Of a stretch of DNA of 64,000 nucleotides, positions 17,673 to 25,864 are shown in pieces (the first letter of the stretch is position 1; every line of letters begins with the position of its first letter). The notes beneath the pieces are model-generated. The model saw only the letters and a list, made by a program, of their open reading frames with translations. It did no database searches and had not been told where the DNA came from. A program made the translations under genes and the position numbers. Source of the stretch: Natronobacterium texcoconense (lineage in GTDB: Archaea > Halobacteriota > Halobacteria > Halobacteriales > Natrialbaceae); the NCBI RefSeq assembly GCF_900104065.1, contig NZ_FNLC01000001.1, positions 62,001 through 126,000 of the forward strand. Direction: 5' to 3'.

Positions 17673-19124
17673 ATGACGACCGACAGACGAACGCTGATCG
17701 CCCTGACCGGTGCGCTTCTCGCCGGTGGTGCCGGCTGTCTCTCCGACGACGGGAGTAGTGACGATTCCGGATCCGGAACGTCGACCGAAAACGCCGACGA
17801 CGGCGGCGGATTCGAGGAGCACGACGTTCCCGACTTCCCGCAGGTAGACCCCGTCACCGACCCGGCTCTCGAGTCCGAACGTCTCGCCGAACAGGTGCGA
17901 GGGAACGTCGCCTTCTCGCTGGACGTCCTCGCGGAACTGCGGGCCGACCAACCCGACGAGAACGTCTTTTTCTCGCCGTACAGCATCTCCGTTGCCCTCG
18001 CAATGACCTTCGCGGGTGCACGCGGGGAGACTGCAGCGGAGATGGCCGACGCCCTGCGATACGAACTCGCCACCGAGGACGACGACCACACCCTGCGATA
18101 CGAACTCGCCACCGAGGACGACGACCTCCACGCCGCCTTCGGCGCACTCGAGGACGAATTCGAGCGCCGCAACGAAGACGGCGAGGAGGTCGAACAGCCG
18201 GAGTGGTCCGAAGCGGAAGGCGACGAAGACGACCTTGGCTTCCAGCTCTCGAGTGCCAACGCTGTCTGGGCCGACGAGGGGTATCCGTTCGACGAGGAGT
18301 ACTTCGAGTTACTCGAGGCCTACTACGGTGCCGGCGAGCACGTCGTCGACTTCGCCGGGAATCCGGAGGAAGCCCGCCAGGAAATAAACGAGTGGGTCGA
18401 AGAGCGAACGAACGATCGGATCGAGGACCTCCTGCCAGAAGGATCGATCGACGCCGCGACTCGACTCGTGCTCACAAACGCCGTCTACTTCCTCGCAGCC
18501 TGGGAGTACGACTTCGATCCGGCTGCGACCGAACCCGAGACGTTCACCGGGATAGACGGCAGCGAGACCGAGGTCGAGATGATGCACCAGAGTGCGGAAC
18601 TGCAGTATGCTGACGTCGACGGCCATCAGCTCGTCGAGCTTCCGTACGCGAACGGCGACACGAGCATGATCGTCGTCTTGCCCGCGGAGGGCGAGTTCGA
18701 GGCTTTCGAGGAGTCGTTTACGGTCGACCGGCTCGCGACGATGCTCGAGGAGACCTCCCGACCGGAGGTCGACCTCGCGATGCCGCGGTTCGGCGTCGAA
18801 TCGAAGTTCAGCCTCGTCGAGACGATGCGAGAACTGGGAATGGAGCGAGCGTTCGGCGGCGGCGCGGATTTCAGCGGGATGGTCGAGGGTGACGACGGCG
18901 GGCTGTTTGTCGACGACATCGTCCACCAGAGTTTCGTCGAGGTCGACGAGGAAGGGACCGAGGCCGCGGCCGCGACCGCGGTTATCATGGCGGAGTCGGC
19001 TCCGCCGGATCAGGTCGAGATGACCGTCGACCGCCCGTTCCTGTTTTACATTCGGGATCGGCCGACGGAGACGCCGCTTTTCGTCGGCCGGATCGTCGAC
19101 GGCGAGACGCTGCAGGAGGAGTGA
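17673..19124 (+). CDS. Serpin-family protease inhibitor lipoprotein (copy 1)
   Basis: 483 residues. A DRRTLIALTGALL signal with lipobox GGAGC (Cys22) anchors it outside the cell; an Asp/Ser-rich linker follows. The serpin core runs from about residue 75, with NVFFSPYSISVALAM, LVLTNAVYFLAAWE, and the hinge EEGTEAAAATAV. The reactive loop ends IMAESAPP; aligned from the conserved SxPP, the P1 residue would be Glu. Serpins trap serine or cysteine proteases by loop insertion. A 39-base tandem duplication lies at 18052. The next gene is a close paralogue. Confidence 0.92.
   Translation: MTTDRRTLIALTGALLAGGAGCLSDDGSSDDSGSGTSTENADDGGGFEEHDVPDFPQVDPVTDPALESERLAEQVRGNVAFSLDVLAELRADQPDENVFFSPYSISVALAMTFAGARGETAAEMADALRYELATEDDDHTLRYELATEDDDLHAAFGALEDEFERRNEDGEEVEQPEWSEAEGDEDDLGFQLSSANAVWADEGYPFDEEYFELLEAYYGAGEHVVDFAGNPEEARQEINEWVEERTNDRIEDLLPEGSIDAATRLVLTNAVYFLAAWEYDFDPAATEPETFTGIDGSETEVEMMHQSAELQYADVDGHQLVELPYANGDTSMIVVLPAEGEFEAFEESFTVDRLATMLEETSRPEVDLAMPRFGVESKFSLVETMRELGMERAFGGGADFSGMVEGDDGGLFVDDIVHQSFVEVDEEGTEAAAATAVIMAESAPPDQVEMTVDRPFLFYIRDRPTETPLFVGRIVDGETLQEE
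18052..18129 (+). repeat. 39-bp tandem duplication inside serpin 1
   Basis: Two head-to-tail copies (18052-18090, 18091-18129) differ at only a few 3' bases. They encode LRYELATEDDD twice in frame. The second serpin has a single, shorter version (LQYELENDL) at this place, so the duplication happened after the paralogues split. It lengthens a surface region before the FGALEDEFERRNEDGE helix. Confidence 0.9.
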
Positions 19125-19179
19125 GCTCCGGCAGAGGGACTCGCGAACGGTCAAAGAGCGATTTCAGTGTGGCGAAAGC

Positions 19180-19187
19180 GTTTATCC
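19180..19187 (+). promoter_or_regulatory. TATA-like box of serpin gene 2
   Basis: CGTTTATCC (starting about 19179) precedes the ATG at 19209 by about 25 bases, matching the element before serpin 1. The second copy therefore has its own promoter and need not be cotranscribed with the first. Confidence 0.5.
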
Positions 19188-19208
19188 ACTCTCTGTGGAG
19201 GTTCGTAC

Positions 19209-20642
19209 ATGACTGTCGATAGACGGACCCTGATCGCCCTGACCGGTGCCCTCCTCGCCGGCGCTGCCGGCTGTACGTCCGACGACCGGGGAACACCCGA
19301 GGTCGGAGACGAAACTGCTGGAAACGACGGCGAGTTCGAGCAACTCGAGTCCTCCGACTTTCCCCGCCTCGAGCCCGTCACTGACCCCGACATCGATCTC
19401 GACCTGTTCGCCGAACAGGTGCGGGGTAACGTCGCGTTCTCGTTCGACGTACTCTCGCAGTTACGGAACGATCGGCCGGAGGAGAACGTTTTCTTCTCGC
19501 CGTACAGCATCTCGGTCGCGCTTGCGATGACTTACGCGGGCGCACGCGGTGAGACGGCGACGGAGATGGCCGACGCTCTCCAGTATGAACTCGAGAACGA
19601 CCTCCACACCGTCTTCGGCGCACTCGAGGACGAGTTCGAGCGCCGCAATGAAGACGGCGAGGCGCTACGCGCCCCGGATGGCGAGCGGACGAAGTCCGCG
19701 AGCGACGGAGAAGAAGTCGAGAATCCGCAGGACGAAGGCGACGAGGACGACCTCGGCTTCCAGCTCTCGAGTGCGAACGCCGTCTGGACCGACGACGGAT
19801 TCCTGCTGGCCGACGACTACCGCGACGTACTCGAGGCATACTACGGCGCTGGCGACCACGTGGTCGATTTCACGGATAGTCCGGAGGAAGCTCGCCAGGA
19901 GATCAACGAGTGGGTCGAAGAGCGGACGAACGACCGGATCGAGAACCTCCTCCCGCAGGGATCGATCGACGCTTCGACGCGGCTCGTTCTTACCAATGCC
20001 GTCTACTTCCTCGCGGCGTGGGAGAACGACTTTACCCACGACGAGACCGAGCCGGCGCCGTTTGTGGGGCTCGACGGAACGGAAACCGAGGTCGAACTGA
20101 TGCACCAGACCGCACAGTTCCAGTACGCCGAGGTCGACGGCCACCAGCTCGTCGAACTCCCCTACGCCAACGGCGAGACGAGCATGATCGTCGTCCTCCC
20201 GGCCGAGGGCGAGTTCGAGTCCTTCGAGGAGTCGTTCACGGTCGATCGACTCGCGACGATGCTCGAGGAGACCTCGCAAACCCAGGTCGACCTCGCGTTG
20301 CCGAAGTTCGGCATCGAATCCGAGTTCAGCCTCGTCGAGGCGATGCAGGAACTCGGGATGGAACGGGCGTTCGGTGGCGGTGCGGAGTTCGACGATATGG
20401 TCGAGGGCGGCGGTAACGGGCTGTTCATAGACGACATCCGTCACAAGAGCTTCGTCGAGGTCGACGAGGAGGGAACCGAGGCTGCGGCGGCGACCGCCGT
20501 CACCGTGTTCTTCTCTGCACCACCGGACGACGCCGAGATGACCGTCGATCGGCCGTTCCTGTTCTACGTTCGGGATCGACCGACGGAGACGCCGCTTTTC
20601 GTCGGCCGGGTCGTCGACGCCGAGACGCTACAGGACGACTGA
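19209..20642 (+). CDS. Serpin-family protease inhibitor lipoprotein (copy 2)
   Basis: 477 residues, closely similar to the preceding gene along the serpin core, with the same signal (lipobox AGAAGC). The hinge EEGTEAAAATAV is unchanged, but the loop reads TVFFSAPP, so by alignment to SxPP the P1 residue would be Phe, fitting chymotrypsin- or subtilisin-like proteases such as halolysins. A 17-residue in-frame insertion (ALRAPDGERTKSASDGE) sits between GE and EVE of the variable region. The loop is the main place where the copies differ in chemistry. Confidence 0.92.
   Translation: MTVDRRTLIALTGALLAGAAGCTSDDRGTPEVGDETAGNDGEFEQLESSDFPRLEPVTDPDIDLDLFAEQVRGNVAFSFDVLSQLRNDRPEENVFFSPYSISVALAMTYAGARGETATEMADALQYELENDLHTVFGALEDEFERRNEDGEALRAPDGERTKSASDGEEVENPQDEGDEDDLGFQLSSANAVWTDDGFLLADDYRDVLEAYYGAGDHVVDFTDSPEEARQEINEWVEERTNDRIENLLPQGSIDASTRLVLTNAVYFLAAWENDFTHDETEPAPFVGLDGTETEVELMHQTAQFQYAEVDGHQLVELPYANGETSMIVVLPAEGEFESFEESFTVDRLATMLEETSQTQVDLALPKFGIESEFSLVEAMQELGMERAFGGGAEFDDMVEGGGNGLFIDDIRHKSFVEVDEEGTEAAAATAVTVFFSAPPDDAEMTVDRPFLFYVRDRPTETPLFVGRVVDAETLQDD
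19662..19712 (+). repeat. 51-bp palindromic in-frame insertion in serpin 2
   Basis: Relative to serpin 1 a 51-base block is inserted. It contains GCGGAC-GAA-GTCCGC (19685-19699), a perfect 6-base inverted repeat, and is flanked by near-identical 9-mers coding DGE (GACGGCGAG and GACGGAGAA) that look like a target duplication. Encoded residues include ALRAPDGERTKSAS, unlike the acidic surroundings. It behaves like a short interspersed palindromic unit that stays translatable. Confidence 0.6.
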
Positions 20643-20727
20643 ACGGTCTGCTGTACCGATGCACCGGCACAACCGTAAACGGTCGCGGTTACGTCGAAAA
20701 TGACGTACAGCAGTCCGTATGGCGTGA

Positions 20728-21606
20728 TCAGCGGTCGATCGCGTCGCTCGAACGAACCCGCACCTCGACGCGTTCGCCGACCTCGAACGCGCGGTCCGGG
20801 CAGATGAGCTTCGCGCCGAAGTCGCCGTCTCGAGCACAGAACAGCGAGAGGCCCGTGATCGGGTCGCCGTTCGCGGTGACGACGATGTCGTCCCAGGTGA
20901 TCGTCCGGCCGTCCGCGACGCCGAGGTGGTCGCCGTTCAGCGAGACGCCCGACTCGTTTTCAGTACGGCCGAGCACACCACCGCCTTCGTAGTGGGGAAT
21001 CCCGCCGTCGAGACTGCCTCCGCTATCCGCGCGCACGCCGACGAAGTACTCTCCGGGCGCGGGATGCGTCGGCGAGTCGAGAGCGGCGTAGGTCTCCCCC
21101 GTCGCGACGACTGTCCCCGTGCCATCCCACTCGAGCGGTTCCACCTCGTTCTCGAGTTCGAGCGGCAGCGACCCCGATGCCCGATAGGGGTTCTGATCGG
21201 GCCGACGGAAGCCGACGTGGAGGTGGTTGTCGACCCAGGGAGCGAAAAAGCCCGCCCGGACGAGCCGCCCGAGCGAGTCGCCGCGTTCGACCCGGTCGCC
21301 GACAGAGACGGCGGGATCGACGTGTAACACCCGAGCGGTCAATCCCTCGAGGGCGGCGGGACCCTCGCACTCGAGCAGGATCAAGTAGTCGTGGTCGGGC
21401 GCGTACGGTTTCGGCGGTGCGCGAACGGTCTTCGTCTCGAGGACGGTTCCCGAGACGGGACTTGGTGCGACCTCCGTCCGGCCGTCGCGGAGCGTCCCGG
21501 GATAGCAGTCGATCGCACAGCCGCTGTCGTGGGCTGCGTACGGCGAGTTGTACAGCGAAAAACGGGCATACTGGGATACCAAATCGTCGGGAAGCGTGAC
21601 GGCCAT
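20728..21606 (-). CDS. Peptidase M23 (LytM)-like domain protein
   Basis: 292 residues, no signal peptide. The first half has the arrangement of lysostaphin/M23 beta-sheets: RVLHVDPAVSVGDRVERGDSLG followed by DNHLHVGFR, which resembles the YxHLx-VxxGxxVxxGxxIG and HLHxE motifs of M23 peptidases. The second half is a beta-rich domain with no known motif. Archaea lack peptidoglycan, so if zinc is bound the substrate must be something else. Convergent with the serpin genes and divergent from lipoate ligase. Annotation by motif only. Confidence 0.5.
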   Translation of the reverse strand: MAVTLPDDLVSQYARFSLYNSPYAAHDSGCAIDCYPGTLRDGRTEVAPSPVSGTVLETKTVRAPPKPYAPDHDYLILLECEGPAALEGLTARVLHVDPAVSVGDRVERGDSLGRLVRAGFFAPWVDNHLHVGFRRPDQNPYRASGSLPLELENEVEPLEWDGTGTVVATGETYAALDSPTHPAPGEYFVGVRADSGGSLDGGIPHYEGGGVLGRTENESGVSLNGDHLGVADGRTITWDDIVVTANGDPITGLSLFCARDGDFGAKLICPDRAFEVGERVEVRVRSSDAIDR

Positions 21607-21664
21607 CTGCTCGCCGCAACTCCGGTGCGAGAGCGTTTAGTCCCGTCGGACCAACGGTCTGACA

Positions 21665-22402
21665 ATGCGCGTGTTCCGAGGCCGCGGGCCGACCGTCGAC
21701 GCCGACCGCGAGGCGAGCAGGACGCTGCTCGAGGTCGCAGCCGACGGCGAGCGAGCGGTACGGGTCTGGACGCCACACCGACAGGTCGCCTTCGGCAGGC
21801 GCGACCGGCGACGCGACGGGTACGACAGCGCCCACAGCACCGCCGACGAACGAGGGTTCCCGCCGGTCGAGCGCGATGTCGGCGGTCGAGCCGTCGCCTA
21901 CGACGGCGAGACGACGGTCGCGTTCGCCCGCGCCGAACCGATCGCGGACTTTCGACGCGGGACTGGAGAGCGATACGAGCGACTCGCCAGCGATCTCGAG
22001 GTCGGCCTCGCTTCCCTCCCGGGACTCGAGCGCGACCGACTCGCACACGACGAACCCGAAGACGCGTTCTGCCCCGGCACGCACTCGCTGTCGACAGCGG
22101 GACCGAATGGACGACTCAGGAAGGTCGCCGGCATCGCCCAGCGCGTCCGCCAGAACGGGGCGATCACGGCCGGCATCCTCCTCGTCGACGGCCGGGAGGA
22201 ACTCGTCGGAGTGCTCGAGGCTGTCTACGACGCGCTGGCGATCCCGTTCGATCCTGACTCCGTGGGAACCGTCGCGACCGCCCGTGGACCCTCGAACCCC
22301 GACGTCGTACGACAGAAAGTCGAGGATGCACTCGTCGGTGACGCGGAGCCGACGGTCGAACCCGTCGGAGCCTTGCTCGAGGAGTCGACCGGACAGGACT
22401 GA
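21665..22402 (+). CDS. Lipoate--protein ligase family protein
   Basis: 245 residues of the biotin/lipoyl A/B ligase fold. RDVGGRAVAY (70-79) corresponds to the conserved RRxxGGGxVxH segment, and Lys153 in RKVAGIAQR is the adenylate-contacting lysine. Such enzymes attach lipoate or octanoate to 2-oxoacid dehydrogenase E2 or glycine cleavage H protein. The family also holds transferases, so the donor is uncertain. Cytoplasmic; divergent from the M23-like gene with 58 bases between. Confidence 0.82.
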   Translation: MRVFRGRGPTVDADREASRTLLEVAADGERAVRVWTPHRQVAFGRRDRRRDGYDSAHSTADERGFPPVERDVGGRAVAYDGETTVAFARAEPIADFRRGTGERYERLASDLEVGLASLPGLERDRLAHDEPEDAFCPGTHSLSTAGPNGRLRKVAGIAQRVRQNGAITAGILLVDGREELVGVLEAVYDALAIPFDPDSVGTVATARGPSNPDVVRQKVEDALVGDAEPTVEPVGALLEESTGQD

Positions 22403-22440
22403 GGTAGCGTTTTTCGGGCTCGATCCCGTTGGTCTCGCGT

Positions 22441-22485
22441 ATGAACGCAACCGGCACTCGACGGCGGATGGAGGGGAGTCGATGA
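22441..22485 (+). CDS. 14-codon mini-ORF overlapping the next gene
   Basis: ATG to TGA encodes MNATGTRRRMEGSR. A GCGTTTTTCGG element (about 22407-22417) lies 25 bases upstream, so a leaderless mRNA would start here. The stop shares ATGA with the start of the 170-residue gene at 22482, and GGAGGGGA inside the mini-ORF is a plausible Shine-Dalgarno for it. The layout is the same as at 8555. Coding status is inferred only. Confidence 0.35.
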   Translation: MNATGTRRRMEGSR

Positions 22486-22994
22486 CTGCCGACGGCCAGC
22501 CAGTCGCGGATCCCCGCTGGTCGGAACTGTGTGAGGACGCGACCGGGATCGCCGACCGGTACCGGGAGAACGGCTGGGACGTGGTCGTGCTCGACCCAGT
22601 GGCGGTGACTCCCCATGACGGGGACGACCGATCCGGCCTCGAGGTACAGGTGTCCGACGAGGAGTACGATCTGGTCGAGACGCTGGTCGACGACGGCTCG
22701 GCTTCGTTCGGGGACGCGGAGGTGTACTACCGCCCAGCCGACGAGGGAGACGACCCGGACGCCCTCGAGGACCGGCGGTTCGCTATTGTGGTCGAGCGAG
22801 ACGCCGAAAACGAGATCGCCGTCTGTCTCCCGCTCACCTATTCAATCGCCGACGCACGCGAGACTCTCGAGGACGCCCTCGTCGACGAAGAGCTACTGAT
22901 TCACGTCCACGCTGGAGCGGACGACCGCTGGGTAACGTTCTCCCACGACGATCCGTCGCTATTCCTCGAGGAGGCGGACGTTCGACGCTGGTGA
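22482..22994 (+). CDS. Conserved haloarchaeal protein of unknown function
   Basis: 170 residues, soluble, very acidic. Recognisable segments include RYRENGWDVVVLDPVAVTPHDG at the start and CLPLTYSIADARETLEDAL in the middle, which suggest a single alpha/beta domain, but I do not recognise a named family. GGAGGGGA lies 11 bases before the ATG. It follows lipoate ligase by 79 bases and may be a separate transcription unit. Confidence 0.7.
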   Translation: MTADGQPVADPRWSELCEDATGIADRYRENGWDVVVLDPVAVTPHDGDDRSGLEVQVSDEEYDLVETLVDDGSASFGDAEVYYRPADEGDDPDALEDRRFAIVVERDAENEIAVCLPLTYSIADARETLEDALVDEELLIHVHAGADDRWVTFSHDDPSLFLEEADVRRW

Positions 22995-23058
22995 GGGGGA
23001 TCGTCCTGCGGGTAGAGACACCCGAAAGTATTCACCTGTGCTGACAGAATTTGGGAGT

Positions 23059-23637
23059 ATGCGCCGCCGTCGACTGCTGGCGTCGGTCGGGACGATCCTC
23101 GCGGCCGGCACTGCAGGCTGTCTGGCTCGAGACGGGCCCAGTGAGGAGCGACCGACGATCCCAGGCATCCCGATGAACGACGACGAGACGCCAGACGACG
23201 CCGACGTCGAACTCTACGATACAGTCGGGATCCGTGTCCTCGATCCGGAGTCAGAACGCGTCCACTCGACCTCGAGGGGGAACGAACGCTACGCCGTTCT
23301 CGGTTCTGGAGACGAGGTCGACGACGCCGTCGATCTCGACGCCAACTCGAACGCCGACGGCCCCGGTGAAGAGCGGGAAAACCGGATCGTCGCCTACGCC
23401 GACGGCACCGACTTCGCCGAATCGTTCCTCCTGGTCGTCGAGATCCATACTTCGTCGGCTCCCGATCTCCTGCCGGAGTCGATCGAGCGAACCGACGACG
23501 GACTCCGTGTCTCCCTCTCGCTGACCGATCCGAACCAGTGGACCGACGATAGGGTTCCACACGCCGTCCTCTTCAGGATCGACGACGAGGCGCCGTCGCC
23601 CGACGGGATTTCGATCGACGTTTCAGGGTATCAGTAA
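23059..23637 (+). CDS. Secreted lipoprotein of unknown function
   Basis: 192 residues: MRRRRLLASVG, hydrophobic stretch, then lipobox TAGC (Cys21). The mature part is acidic and likely beta-rich, with no motif recognised. A GAAAGTATTCACC element about 30 bases upstream and GGGAG just before the ATG support the start. It stands between an unknown protein gene on the same strand and a convergent DUF5806 gene. Confidence 0.65.
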   Translation: MRRRRLLASVGTILAAGTAGCLARDGPSEERPTIPGIPMNDDETPDDADVELYDTVGIRVLDPESERVHSTSRGNERYAVLGSGDEVDDAVDLDANSNADGPGEERENRIVAYADGTDFAESFLLVVEIHTSSAPDLLPESIERTDDGLRVSLSLTDPNQWTDDRVPHAVLFRIDDEAPSPDGISIDVSGYQ

Positions 23638-23661
23638 CCGACTCGAGTCGTTCGACCCGTC

Positions 23662-24456
23662 TTACTCGTCTGCGGAATCCTCTTGCTCGCGTAGCTCCTC
23701 GCTCGCCTCCCGAACTTCCCGCATCACCGAGGAAATCTTGTCTTCGGCCTCGAGTTCCTCCTCGACCGAGAGGTCGACGCCCTCGACCTCGAGCAAGAAC
23801 TTCGCGATCTCCGTCGACTCGTACATCACGTCGTCGAGTTCCTCGGCGGTGAAGAAGTCACACATCGCGCCGTAGAGGAAGGTCGCACCGGCCTTCTGGA
23901 CCTTTTCCTCGAACGAGGAACGAGCCTGGTTGACCGCCTGCGGCGTGTAGGTATCGGTCATGAAGGGAACGAGTTCGGGGAGATTCTCGCCGATCTTGGT
24001 CATCTCGACGCCAGTCTCGGTTCGGAAGTCCGAACAGAGCCGGGCGATAGCCCACTCGCGGGCGGTGATGTAGGTACGATCGCGAAGGAACTCGTTGACC
24101 CGCTCGTACTGTGCGCCGTCCATCTTCTTGAACCGGGCGTACTTCCGGACGTCCTCCGGAATGTCGGATTCCTCGGGTTCGGGGTCGGGAACGCCCGGCA
24201 TGGCTCCCTCACCGTCGCTGTCGGCGTCGGCATCGGCTTCGTCACCGTCGACATCGGCATCGGCTTCGTCGTCGCTGTCTGCAGCGGATTCGTCCTCGCC
24301 GACGGCTGACTCGCTGTCGGAATCCGGATCCGTGTCGCTGTCTTCGACACCGTCGCGTTCCTCGTCCGATCGTTCCTCGTCCGGTTCGGCAACCGAATCT
24401 TCGTCGGCGTCTGCGTCGGCCTCGGATCCGGCGACGTCCAGTCCGTCCTCGTCCAT
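23662..24456 (-). CDS. DUF5806-type haloarchaeal protein
   Basis: 264 residues in two parts. Residues 1 to about 95 are a low-complexity Asp/Glu/Ala/Ser tail. The rest is a helical domain beginning DIPEDVRKYARFKKMDGAQY, which I recall as the conserved core of the haloarchaeal DUF5806 family. Function unknown; the helical core with ITAREWAIARLCSDFRT could bind nucleic acid or protein, but that is a guess. Divergent from the thiolase gene. Confidence 0.65.
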   Translation of the reverse strand: MDEDGLDVAGSEADADADEDSVAEPDEERSDEERDGVEDSDTDPDSDSESAVGEDESAADSDDEADADVDGDEADADADSDGEGAMPGVPDPEPEESDIPEDVRKYARFKKMDGAQYERVNEFLRDRTYITAREWAIARLCSDFRTETGVEMTKIGENLPELVPFMTDTYTPQAVNQARSSFEEKVQKAGATFLYGAMCDFFTAEELDDVMYESTEIAKFLLEVEGVDLSVEEELEAEDKISSVMREVREASEELREQEDSADE

Positions 24457-24618
24457 GACCGCTTATTCCAACAGCCACGAGATAAGGATTGTTCTCGAGA
24501 GCGGCGTACCGAACCCGTACTCGGCGTGCTGGCGGGACGTATCTCGAGAAGCGTAAACTCCGATTCCGTGCCCCGAAGTTCTATCGGATTTAAGTTCGTG
24601 AGTGTTGTTCGACAGTAT

Positions 24619-25755
24619 ATGACACAGACGCCAGTCGTAGCCAAGGCCGTACGGACTCCACAGGGGAAAGAAGACGGCGCGTTCGCCGACCTGCGCAGCG
24701 AGGACCTCTCGGTGCCGCTGATCGACGAGATCCTGGCCGAGACCGGTCTCTCCGGTGACGAGATCGACGACCTGATGTGGGGCTGTGCCCAGCAGCGCGG
24801 CGAACAGGGTAACAACGTGGCCCGCGTCATCGCCTTGCTCTCGGAACTTGGCGAGTCGGTTCCGGCGACGACGATCAACCGCTGGTGTGCCTCCTCGATG
24901 CAGGCAGTCATCTCGGCCGCGGACGCCGTCGCAGCCGGCAACCGTGATGCCGTCATCGCCGGCGGCGTCGAGAACATGAGCCGCGTCCCGATGGGCGAGA
25001 ACACCCACAACGTCCACCCGAAGATGGCCGAACTGTACAACATGGGCGAACTCCAGATGGGGATGACCGCCGAAAAGGTCTCCGAGGAGTTCGGCGTCAG
25101 CCGCGAGGAGCAAGACGAGTACGCCGCACGGAGCCAGCAGCGCGCCGCCGAGGCAACCGAGGAAGGCCGATTCGACGACGAGATCGTCCCGATCGAGACC
25201 GAGGACGGCACCGTCTCCGAAGACGAAGGCATCCGACCGGGAACGACGCCCGAGAAACTGGGCGAACTCCCGACCGTCTTCAAGTCCGACGGCACCGTCA
25301 CGCCAGGTAACGCCTCCCAGATTTCCGACGGTGCCTCGGCCCTGCTGATCACCAGCGAGGAATTCGCCGAGGAACACGACCTCGAGATCCTCGCGGAGAT
25401 CGGCATGAACAACGTCGCCGGCGTCGACCCGACCATCATGGGTGTCGGTCCGGTTCCGGCTACTGAGGGTCTGCTCGAGCGCAACGGCCGCGACATCGAC
25501 GACTACGATCTCGTGGAACTCAACGAGGCGTTCGCGAGCCAGTCGATCTATTCGCGCGACCAGCTCGGTATCGATCCGGAGATCTTCAACGTCAACGGCG
25601 GTGCGATCGCGATCGGTCACCCGCTGGGTGCCTCCGGCGCGCGTCTGCCGGTGACGCTGATCCACGAACTCCAGAAGCGCGGCGGTGGCCTCGGGCTGGC
25701 GACGCTGTGTGTCGGCTTCGGCCAGGGTGCGGCGATCGAGTTCGAGGTTAACTAG
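24619..25755 (+). CDS. Thiolase (acetyl-CoA C-acyltransferase)
   Basis: 378 residues of the classical thiolase fold with all catalytic elements: Cys90 in NRWCASSMQ, NEAFA, the GGAIAIGHPLGASG histidine motif, and the second Cys in LCVGFGQG. It cleaves 3-oxoacyl-CoA or condenses acetyl-CoA units. It is slightly shorter than bacterial thiolases (about 390), losing a loop region segment. Preceded by CGGATTTAAG about 28 bases before ATG. The last 33 bases of its coding region are repeated downstream. Confidence 0.92.
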   Translation: MTQTPVVAKAVRTPQGKEDGAFADLRSEDLSVPLIDEILAETGLSGDEIDDLMWGCAQQRGEQGNNVARVIALLSELGESVPATTINRWCASSMQAVISAADAVAAGNRDAVIAGGVENMSRVPMGENTHNVHPKMAELYNMGELQMGMTAEKVSEEFGVSREEQDEYAARSQQRAAEATEEGRFDDEIVPIETEDGTVSEDEGIRPGTTPEKLGELPTVFKSDGTVTPGNASQISDGASALLITSEEFAEEHDLEILAEIGMNNVAGVDPTIMGVGPVPATEGLLERNGRDIDDYDLVELNEAFASQSIYSRDQLGIDPEIFNVNGGAIAIGHPLGASGARLPVTLIHELQKRGGGLGLATLCVGFGQGAAIEFEVN

Positions 25756-25864
25756 GCTGATTCGTCTGGGCCTTTTGGTCCAGATTTTGCGAGCGAGGAA
25801 CGGAGTGACGAGCGAGACAAAAGGTGGTCGCGCCAGGGTGCGGCGATCGAGTTCGAGGTTAACT
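25721..25864 (+). repeat. 33-bp direct repeat: thiolase 3' end and downstream copy
   Basis: The bases encoding the last residues and stop region of the thiolase (25721-25753) recur exactly at 25832-25864, 111 bases later, outside the gene. Similar flanking text follows each copy: CCTTTTGGTC, then CAGATTTTGCGAGCGAGGAACG (slightly changed) about 25781-25803 and 25947-25968. This looks like a local tandem duplication of the gene end plus its terminator-like T-rich stretch, followed by decay. Confidence 0.85.
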
